Source: Nanobdellota archaeon (lineage in GTDB: Archaea; Nanobdellota; Nanobdellia; SCGC-AAA011-G17; VGLX01). Taken from it: a stretch of DNA of 10,427 nt. The translations under genes were made by a program, and so were the position numbers. Within the stretch, counting starts at the first letter, position 1. Each line of letters begins with the position of its first letter. A model generated the notes under the pieces. The model was not told the origin of the DNA and did not search any database. It saw only the letters and a list, made by a program, of their open reading frames with translations. Where the stretch lies: NCBI GenBank assembly GCA_030691925.1, contig JAUYDG010000029.1, positions 1 through 10,427 on the forward strand, in the 5' to 3' direction. Positions 7,258 through 10,427 of the stretch are shown here, in pieces.

Positions 7258-7284
7258 TATCTGGTTCTGTATGGACAGTTAGGC
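7258..7284 (+). repeat. Left copy of the TATCTGG...CAGTTAGGC bracket repeat
   Basis: TATCTGG at 7258-7264, then TGTATGG, ending in CAGTTAGGC at 7276-7284. A related sequence at 8809-8850 has TATCTGG, a longer middle, TGTATATGG and the same CAGTTAGGC. Both lie between genes and bracket the toxin-antitoxin and hydrolase genes. GTTAGGC fits the GTTRRRY core of integron attC sites; that reading is a hypothesis. Confidence 0.5.
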
Positions 7285-7301
7285 AAAATTGATTTCTGGT
7301 G

Positions 7302-7556
7302 CTAGAGGCCTTTGTAGATGTTCTTTCTGTGGCCCACTTTTATAACCAGAATGAGAAGCTTATTTTTGTCTACATCAAGAAGCACTCTGTAATCCCCGAC
7401 TCTTAGTTTATATGCGGGGTCTCCGACAAGTTTGATAACGTAAGCTTCGGGCCTTATCCTAATTCTTTCAAGAGCGCGGATTATTCTCTCTTGTATACCC
7501 TTCTCTAGCTTCTTCAATTGTTTTAATGCTTTTTCAGATATTACTATCTCATACAT
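7302..7556 (-). CDS. relE: RelE/ParE-family toxin
   Basis: 84 residues, the usual size for a RelE-superfamily mRNA interferase. The N-terminal helices carry the KALKQLKKL signature (9-17), followed by YKLRVGDYRVLLDVD (49-63) and the closing KVGHRKNIY (73-81). R52, R57, H76-R77 and Y81 lie where RelE toxins keep their RNA-contacting basic and Tyr residues, so the toxin looks active. Known homologues cut mRNA on the ribosome; ParE relatives instead poison gyrase, and sequence alone favours the RelE type through the GHRKNIY ending. The ATG overlaps the antitoxin stop by one base (TAATG), so translation is coupled to the antitoxin and both come from the promoter at 7797-7804. The antitoxin-toxin order is the common relBE order. 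The pair lies in an apparent accessory island. Confidence 0.88.
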   Translation of the reverse strand: MYEIVISEKALKQLKKLEKGIQERIIRALERIRIRPEAYVIKLVGDPAYKLRVGDYRVLLDVDKNKLLILVIKVGHRKNIYKGL

Positions 7557-7774
7557 TATAGTCCAAGCTCTTTTTTAGCTTCTGAAAGCGTTACAAACTT
7601 GCCTTTTTTTATCTCGATGCGTGCTTCTGCTATCTCTTTCTTTGTTTCTTCGTTTAATTCCATGGTATCTTCCATAATGCCCCATATAATCTCTTCGTAG
7701 GTTTCTCTATCAAAGAATTTTCTTTTGTTCAGTTCAAGTTGTAATCTTTCGCTTATTTGTATCGTAGTAGCCAT
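7556..7774 (-). CDS. relB: RelB-type antitoxin with ribbon-helix-helix-like N-terminus
   Basis: 72 residues. MATTIQISERLQLELNKRK (1-19) has the short beta-strand plus helix of a ribbon-helix-helix DNA-binding domain, and ETYEEIIWGIMEDTM (24-38) the second helix that builds the dimer. The C-terminal EARIEIKKGKFVTLSEAKKE (50-69) resembles the flexible tails by which RelB/Phd antitoxins wrap and block RelE toxins. It directly precedes the toxin, sharing TAATG. The ATG at 7774 is set by a TATA box about 27 bases upstream, giving a leaderless mRNA. An 18-base inverted repeat (ACTATA...TATAGT) lies between the box and the start, where a bound antitoxin or toxin-antitoxin complex would stop transcription. 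Autoregulation is inferred from this layout. VapB-like naming is the alternative. Confidence 0.82.
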   Translation of the reverse strand: MATTIQISERLQLELNKRKFFDRETYEEIIWGIMEDTMELNEETKKEIAEARIEIKKGKFVTLSEAKKELGL

Positions 7775-7779
7775 AGTAG

Positions 7780-7797
7780 ACTATAATATGCTATAGT
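7780..7797. promoter_or_regulatory. Palindromic operator candidate of the toxin-antitoxin operon
   Basis: ACTATA, six spacer bases, TATAGT: a perfect 6-base inverted repeat sitting between the TATA box and the antitoxin ATG. ATAGTA also recurs at 7773-7778 and 7794-7799. Position and dyad suit binding by a dimeric ribbon-helix-helix antitoxin. The A/T richness means chance symmetry is not excluded. Confidence 0.5.
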
Positions 7798-7804
7798 ATA
7801 TAAA
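7797..7804 (-). promoter_or_regulatory. TATA box of the toxin-antitoxin operon
   Basis: TTTATATA on the minus strand, centred about 27 bases before the ATG at 7774; predicted leaderless transcript. The inverted repeat starts immediately downstream of the box. Confidence 0.65.
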
Positions 7805-7806
7805 TA

Positions 7807-7914
7807 TTTTGGTTTTGTACCGGAAATCAACTCTGCGCTCGCTACGTCCGCTTGCCTCGCACCTCTATCGTCTCATCTCTCAGCTCGTTTCACTCACTGA
7901 AGGAGATTTCGAGG
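7807..7914. other. Noncoding spacer with strand-skewed, hairpin-forming sequence
   Basis: No coding frame looks convincing here. The minus strand is rich in GAG/GCG-type purine groups. The stretch 7861-7915 can fold: ACCTC (7861-7865) with GAGGT (7911-7915), and inside it ATCTC/GAGAT (7875-7879, 7903-7907) continuing into TCAG/CTGA (7880-7883, 7897-7900) with a two-base bulge. Composition is unlike the A/T-rich gaps elsewhere in the window. Confidence 0.45.
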
Positions 7915-7944
7915 TCGGGTTGCCTAACATCGTTAGTTGCAATT
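7915..7944 (+). repeat. Left copy of the repeat flanking the hydrolase gene
   Basis: Begins TCGGGT, carries the dyad CTAAC-atc-GTTAG (7924-7936) and ends in CAATT. A similar sequence, same orientation, lies at 8638-8668 with TCGGGT, CTAAC-agcc-GTTAG and AAAATT; roughly three quarters of positions agree with two one-base gaps. The 10-mer GGCTCGCCTC also occurs just inside the left copy (7949-7958) and just after the hydrolase stop (8588-8597). Confidence 0.6.
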
Positions 7945-7972
7945 GGCGGGCTCGCCTCTACGGAAAGAAGAT

Positions 7973-7980
7973 TTTATAAA
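7973..7980 (+). promoter_or_regulatory. TATA box for the hydrolase gene
   Basis: TTTATAAA centred about 27 bases before the ATG at 8003 with no ribosome binding site between: a leaderless archaeal promoter. It lies inside the repeat-flanked unit, so the gene would carry its own promoter if the unit moved. Confidence 0.6.
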
Positions 7981-8002
7981 TATGTTATAATAACTTAATA
8001 CT

Positions 8003-8581
8003 ATGACTGAAGTTAAAATCTTAATTGAAGGTTATGCAAAACCATTGAAAAATGGTTGGCTGGCGAATTCTTCTGTTGTTTTTATAAAATCAAATGGAAA
8101 AAATACCATAGCCGATCCTGGTTTTGATAGAGAAAAATTATTCAAGGCATTGAAGAAAGAAAAATTAAAAACTTCAGATATTGATTTTGTATTTTTAACT
8201 CACGGACACACTGACCATTCACTTCTTGCAGGAATTTTTGAAAATGCAAAAATAATTGATGAACTTTATGTTTATCAAAAAGATGTCATTACTAAGCACG
8301 ATGGAGTTATCCCTGACACCGACCTAAAAGTAATTCGTACGCCAGGTCATATGGAAGAGCACTGTTCTTTAATTGTGGAAACAGAAAAAGGAATTTATGC
8401 TGTTGCAGGAGATGTCTTTTGGTGGTCGGAAAATGAAAAGCAAGAAATAGATATCAATAAACCAGATAACGACCCAGAACATATGAATATTCAAAAACTT
8501 ATTGCCTCTCGTAAAAAAATACTAGAACTCGCTGATTATATAATTCCAGGACATGGTAAGATGTTTAAGATTGAAAAATAA
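8003..8581 (+). CDS. Metallo-beta-lactamase-fold hydrolase
   Basis: 192 residues with the complete metal-binding set of the superfamily: THGHTDHS at 66-73 (H67, H69, D71, H72), H116 in TPGHMEEH, D137 in AGDVFWW and H184 in PGHG. D38-P39-G40 is the usual early DPG turn. All ligands for a two-zinc site are present, so an active hydrolase is expected. The short length without an extra domain resembles MBLAC1- and glyoxalase II-like members; thioester, lactone or phosphoester substrates are all possible, and antibiotic hydrolysis is not implied. Codons are A/T-rich with AAA and GAA strongly preferred, unlike the ATPase or Nudix genes nearby, which use AAG and GAG. Together with the flanking repeats (7915-7944, 8638-8668) and own TATA box, this points to horizontal acquisition as a single-gene unit. 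Confidence 0.9.
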   Translation: MTEVKILIEGYAKPLKNGWLANSSVVFIKSNGKNTIADPGFDREKLFKALKKEKLKTSDIDFVFLTHGHTDHSLLAGIFENAKIIDELYVYQKDVITKHDGVIPDTDLKVIRTPGHMEEHCSLIVETEKGIYAVAGDVFWWSENEKQEIDINKPDNDPEHMNIQKLIASRKKILELADYIIPGHGKMFKIEK

Positions 8582-8585
8582 TTTT

Positions 8586-8660
8586 TCGGCTCGCCTCCGA
8601 ATTCTTCGGCAACTTCGTTGCCTAGCCTTCCTTTCAATCGGGTCTGCTAACAGCCGTTAG
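8586..8660. other. Cluster of short hairpins after the hydrolase gene
   Basis: Four short dyads follow the stop codon: TCGG/CCGA (8586-8600), CCGAA-ttc-TTCGG (8597-8609), GGCAAC-ttc-GTTGCC (8608-8622) and CTAAC-agcc-GTTAG (8647-8660). The first three share bases, so they are mutually exclusive alternatives. Five T at 8582-8586 lie just before them. Possible roles are 3' end formation or RNA stabilisation, or a folded recombination site. Confidence 0.55.
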
Positions 8661-8668
8661 ACAAAATT
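8638..8668 (+). repeat. Right copy of the repeat flanking the hydrolase gene
   Basis: TCGGGT, CTAAC-agcc-GTTAG (8647-8660), then AAAATT; direct-orientation partner of 7915-7944. It ends exactly where the stop codon of the opposite-strand 26-codon stub begins (8669). Confidence 0.6.
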
Positions 8669-8749
8669 TCAGAAAACCAAAAATAGGTCTTTTGCGCACT
8701 GCGGTGAAATCTTAACTTCATTCACAAGGTTTTCTATAGACCATCCCAT
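8669..8749 (-). pseudogene. 26-codon gene stub with full promoter and ribosome binding site, probably truncated
   Basis: On the minus strand an ATG at 8749 opens a 26-codon frame reading MGWSIENLVNEVKISPQCAK and then six more residues, ending at a TGA at 8669-8671. GGAGGG stands 5 bases before the ATG and a TTTAAATA box about 47 bases before it, giving a normal short leader. The residues look like a natural amphipathic protein N-terminus, not random translation. The frame stops right at the border of the repeat at 8638-8668, so I read it as the 5' remnant of a gene cut by insertion or deletion there; no continuation is visible beyond the left repeat. A genuine small protein is the alternative. 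The parental family is not recognised. Confidence 0.5.
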
Positions 8750-8754
8750 TTTAG

Positions 8755-8760
8755 CCCTCC
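8755..8760 (-). promoter_or_regulatory. Ribosome binding site GGAGGG of the 26-codon stub
   Basis: CCCTCC on the plus strand gives GGAGGG, 5 bases before the ATG at 8749, as strong as the site of the flavoprotein gene at 722-727. Confidence 0.6.
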
Positions 8761-8766
8761 GAAATG

Positions 8767-8774
8767 TTTTTTTT
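8767..8774 (+). terminator. Possible T-run terminator downstream of the hydrolase gene
   Basis: Eight consecutive T on the plus strand, about 185 bases after the hydrolase stop. Archaeal polymerase often terminates at such T-tracts without a hairpin. Another five-T tract at 8582-8586 is closer and may serve instead. Confidence 0.3.
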
Positions 8775-8791
8775 AGGGTACTATTATGTGT

Positions 8792-8799
8792 TATTTAAA
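8792..8799 (-). promoter_or_regulatory. TATA box of the 26-codon stub
   Basis: TTTAAATA on the minus strand, the same octamer as the box at 1891-1898, centred about 47 bases before the ATG at 8749; predicted leader about 20 bases, containing the GGAGGG site. Confidence 0.5.
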
Positions 8800-8808
8800 G
8801 TTTTAGTT

Positions 8809-8850
8809 TATCTGGACCCGCATTTATTATGTGTATATGGGCAGTTAGGC
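8809..8850 (+). repeat. Right copy of the TATCTGG...CAGTTAGGC bracket repeat
   Basis: TATCTGG at 8809-8815, TGTATATGG, then CAGTTAGGC at 8842-8850, partner of 7258-7284 in the same orientation. From here to 8911 (the end of the next gene) I see only A/T-rich sequence without a recognisable RNA or reading frame. Confidence 0.5.
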
Positions 8851-8911
8851 GATATATTACTCGGAATTTTGCATTTTAAACTCTTTAGGCTGGTTAAAGT
8901 TGCCCTATTGT

Positions 8912-9277
8912 TCATTCTCTAGAAACATATTTACCTAGTTCTTTATAGAAAACTGATCCGTAGAATTGTTCTCCATCTTGGTATAATGGTGTTTGATAAG
9001 CTTGATTTAAAATTGATACCAATTCATCTGCAGTTTCCTTGTGGGTTGCATCAGGATACGTTGCTTCAACTACGTATTTAATGCCTGATTCTTTTGCTTC
9101 TCTAGCAATAGACATTAAATCGCTGTCTCCTTTTAAGTTATCAACACCTTTAATCAAAGAAAGTTCTAATTTAGATGGTGTTTTAACAAGTTCACGAATA
9201 GTAGGCAATTCTGATTCAATGGCCTCTTTTGATGCGTTACAATCAAAAAACCCGTATGCTTTACCCACCTTTTTCAT
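8912..9277 (-). CDS. Conserved-looking small protein, 121 residues, unknown function
   Basis: 121 residues from the ATG at 9277. The protein is soluble with no signal peptide, and its pattern suggests an alpha/beta fold: a strand and Cys near the start (KAYGFFDCNAS, 7-17), a helix with ELPTIREL (23-30), a loop GVDNLKGD (44-51), then SGIKYVVEATYP (64-75), which reads like a buried strand with conserved polar residues, and a helix ETADELVSILNQAY (81-94). I cannot assign a family or activity; it has the look of a lineage-restricted conserved protein of archaea. Codons are A/T-rich like those of the hydrolase. The start is supported by a TATA box about 27 bases upstream (leaderless). It is divergent from the Nudix gene, and a perfect palindrome lies between their promoters. 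Confidence 0.8.
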   Translation of the reverse strand: MKKVGKAYGFFDCNASKEAIESELPTIRELVKTPSKLELSLIKGVDNLKGDSDLMSIAREAKESGIKYVVEATYPDATHKETADELVSILNQAYQTPLYQDGEQFYGSVFYKELGKYVSRE

Positions 9278-9299
9278 ACTGATTATATAGATACGCCAC

Positions 9300-9307
9300 T
9301 ATATAAA
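9300..9307 (-). promoter_or_regulatory. TATA box for the 121-residue protein gene
   Basis: TTTATATA on the minus strand centred about 27 bases before the ATG at 9277, giving a leaderless transcript. Confidence 0.65.
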
Positions 9308-9320
9308 CCTTTCTATATGT

Positions 9321-9338
9321 TACTACTATTTAGTAGTA
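9321..9338. promoter_or_regulatory. Perfect palindrome upstream of the divergent promoters
   Basis: TACTACT-attt-AGTAGTA: 7-base perfect arms with a four-base centre, 14 bases upstream of the TATA box of the 121-residue gene, in the BRE/activator region. It fits a dimeric regulator site. One candidate reader is the winged-helix Nudix protein encoded next door, by adjacency only. Confidence 0.45.
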
Positions 9339-9422
9339 TAATATTGTATTCGAGACGGCATTTTACCTTATCCGTTAGAAAAAATCAGATTGAACAACGC
9401 TGTTATTTCCTATCAAAAAAGC

Positions 9423-9430
9423 TTATATAT
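9423..9430 (+). promoter_or_regulatory. TATA box for the Nudix-winged-helix gene
   Basis: TTATATAT within an extended A/T run (9422-9432), centred about 27 bases before the ATG at 9454. It decides the start: the upstream in-frame TTG at 9433 would lie only a few bases after the box, ahead of the predicted transcription start. Confidence 0.6.
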
Positions 9431-9453
9431 AATTGTTTATCATACACTATGTT

Positions 9454-10131
9454 ATGGCAGGTTATGACGCTTCAAAGTTTGAACGGCCTTCGGTTACCGT
9501 AGATGTAATTCTCTTTACCGTTAAAGATGATGACCTGAAAGTCTTGCTTGTTAAAAGGAACGTTGACCCGTTCAAGGACATGTGGGCCATCCCGGGCGGT
9601 TTTGTGAAGATTGATGAGAGCCTTGAAGATGCTGCCAAGAGAGAGCTGTTGGAAGAGACTAATGTTAGGGATGTTTATTTGGAGCAGCTGTACACCTTCG
9701 GCGACCCTAAAAGGGACCCTAGGACTAGGGTGATAACTGCAGCGTATTTTGCTTTGGTGAATGCTGAAAAGTTCAAGCTGAAGGCTAGCACTGATGTGAA
9801 GGATGTGAACTGGTTCTCGATGTTTGATCTTCCTGAATTGGCTTTTGACCATAAGAAGATAGTGGAGTACGCCTTGAAGAGGCTCAGGTGGAAGATGGAG
9901 TACACTACAGTCGCTTTTTCTTTGCTGCCTGAGAAGTTCACGTTAACGCAGCTGCAGAAGATATACGAGATAATCCTTGATAAAAGCCTTGACAAGAGGA
10001 ACTTCAGGAAGAAGATAAAAGCGTTGGAGCTTGTTAAGGAAGTTCAGGAGTTCCAGGAAGAGGTCGCCCACAGGCCTGCAAGGCTTTACACTAAGAACAA
10101 AAAGATAGGGGAGATAGTGGAGATATTCTAG
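9454..10131 (+). CDS. Nudix hydrolase fused to winged helix (NrtR-like)
   Basis: 225 residues from the ATG at 9454. The Nudix box runs from G49 to V71: G49, E55, R63-E64, E67-E68 are present, so the metal-binding REXXEE core is intact; the usual Gly near the end is Asn (N70). PRTRVITAAYFALV (89-102) resembles ADP-ribose pyrophosphatase-type members. Residues about 150-225 form a basic winged-helix domain (FTLTQLQKIYEIIL, then RKKIKALELV, ending RPARLYTKN), the arrangement of NrtR-type proteins, which sense ADP-ribose or related nucleotides and control NAD metabolism genes. With an intact box it may be a working ADP-ribose or nucleotide pyrophosphatase, a regulator, or both. It is convergent with the YggS-like gene, the two TAG stops sharing CTAG. 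Leaderless promoter upstream. Confidence 0.88.
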   Translation: MAGYDASKFERPSVTVDVILFTVKDDDLKVLLVKRNVDPFKDMWAIPGGFVKIDESLEDAAKRELLEETNVRDVYLEQLYTFGDPKRDPRTRVITAAYFALVNAEKFKLKASTDVKDVNWFSMFDLPELAFDHKKIVEYALKRLRWKMEYTTVAFSLLPEKFTLTQLQKIYEIILDKSLDKRNFRKKIKALELVKEVQEFQEEVAHRPARLYTKNKKIGEIVEIF

Positions 10132-10427
10132 TAATTCCTCTCTCCGAATATTGCTGTTCCTACCCTTACCATGTTGCTTCCTTCTTCTATCGCTACTTTG
10201 TAATCATTGCTCATCCCCATCGACAGCCATTTGAGGTTGCCTATAGAATCGAAAGTTTCTTTCATCCTTTTGAAGTAAGGCCTTGTCTTTTCCGGCTCTG
10301 CAAAAGGTGCTACGCACATCAGCCCTTCGGCTCTTATGTTCCTGAACTGCGATATCTCGTTTATGAAGCTTTTAGCATATTCCAATTTTATCCCTTCTTT
10401 GTTCCCTTCATTTCCTATGTTTACTTC
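10128..10427 (-). CDS. YggS/PROSC-type pyridoxal-phosphate-binding protein, N-terminal part beyond the window
   Basis: The C-terminal 99 residues are visible; the frame is open through the window edge. EVNIGNEGNKEG (1-12 of the fragment) matches the family's strand with its Gly-rich Lys turn, GLMCVAP the next barrel strand, LSMGMSNDYKVAIEEGSNMV holds the SMGMSxD phosphate-binding signature, and VRVGTAIFGERNY is the invariant ending. These alanine-racemase-like single-domain barrels bind pyridoxal phosphate without catalysis and keep the free cofactor level and amino-acid pools balanced. The conserved SMGMS and RxGTxIFG elements suggest a functional protein. The TAG stop shares the CTAG palindrome with the stop of the Nudix gene, with no room for a separate terminator. 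Identification is firm; the missing N-terminal half would carry the cofactor Lys. Confidence 0.92.
   Translation of the reverse strand, partial: EVNIGNEGNKEGIKLEYAKSFINEISQFRNIRAEGLMCVAPFAEPEKTRPYFKRMKETFDSIGNLKWLSMGMSNDYKVAIEEGSNMVRVGTAIFGERNY

Noticed and set aside
8003..8581. Antibiotic-resistance beta-lactamase
   Set aside because: The zinc ligands are those of the whole superfamily; length and lack of a signal peptide do not favour a secreted lactamase.
7258..8850. Insertion sequence or transposon
   Set aside because: No transposase, no terminal inverted repeats and no exact target duplication are visible; only the related direct repeats are supported.
7807..8911. CRISPR array or tRNA/rRNA gene in the noncoding gaps
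   Set aside because: There are no regularly spaced repeats and no cloverleaf or T-loop signature; repeats occur only in pairs.
9433..9453. Upstream TTG start for the Nudix gene
   Set aside because: It lies immediately after the TATA box, before any plausible transcription start; the ATG at 9454 fits a leaderless mRNA.

Overview
The window reads as a piece of an archaeal chromosome, most likely from a small-genome mesophilic lineage such as a DPANN archaeon; the phylum is inferred, not shown. The main support is promoter architecture. Nearly every gene or operon has a TTTATATA- or TTTAAATA-like box. In five or more cases that box lies only about 27-29 bases before the start codon, as expected for leaderless archaeal transcripts. 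Other genes carry GGAGG-type ribosome binding sites. Coding is dense: two convergent gene pairs overlap at their stop codons (3313-3316 and 10128-10131) and one tandem pair shares ATGA (711-714).

Layout: (1) 1-1757, minus strand: a two-gene operon with an extended short-chain dehydrogenase/reductase of the acyl-reductase-like type, then a phytoene-desaturase-like FAD oxidoreductase cut by the window edge. (2) 1940-3316, plus strand: a 101-residue orphan, then an exported protein with a coiled coil and a C-terminal beta-meander ending in Phe. (3) 3313-5274, minus strand: an exported or membrane-anchored transglutaminase-like protein with a helical-repeat C-terminal half. (4) 5373-7228, plus strand: a two-helix membrane protein of unknown function, then a Cdc6/ExeA-style AAA+ ATPase with a winged-helix tail. 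(5) 7229-9300: an accessory island with a relBE-type toxin-antitoxin pair, a metallo-beta-lactamase-fold hydrolase flanked by related palindromic repeats and hairpins, a 26-codon gene stub with a full promoter and ribosome binding site, and a 121-residue conserved-looking orphan. (6) 9454-10427: a Nudix-winged-helix protein convergent with the C-terminal part of a YggS/PROSC pyridoxal-phosphate-binding protein.

The genes do not form one obvious pathway. Three blocks may be functional units: the reductase/desaturase pair (probably lipid or isoprenoid redox chemistry), the two convergent exported proteins (cell-surface biology), and the membrane protein plus AAA+ ATPase. The toxin-antitoxin and hydrolase island looks acquired. 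Its hydrolase and the 121-residue gene favour AAA/GAA codons where flanking genes favour AAG/GAG. The island is bracketed by two related sequences ending in CAGTTAGGC, and the hydrolase by a second repeat pair with CTAAC/GTTAG palindromes. This resembles integron-cassette organisation (GTTRRRY core sites), but no integrase is present and the sites do not fully match the consensus, so the link is a hypothesis.

The strongest candidates for something new are the beta-barrel-like exported protein in an archaeal context and the repeat-bracketed island with its apparently truncated small gene.
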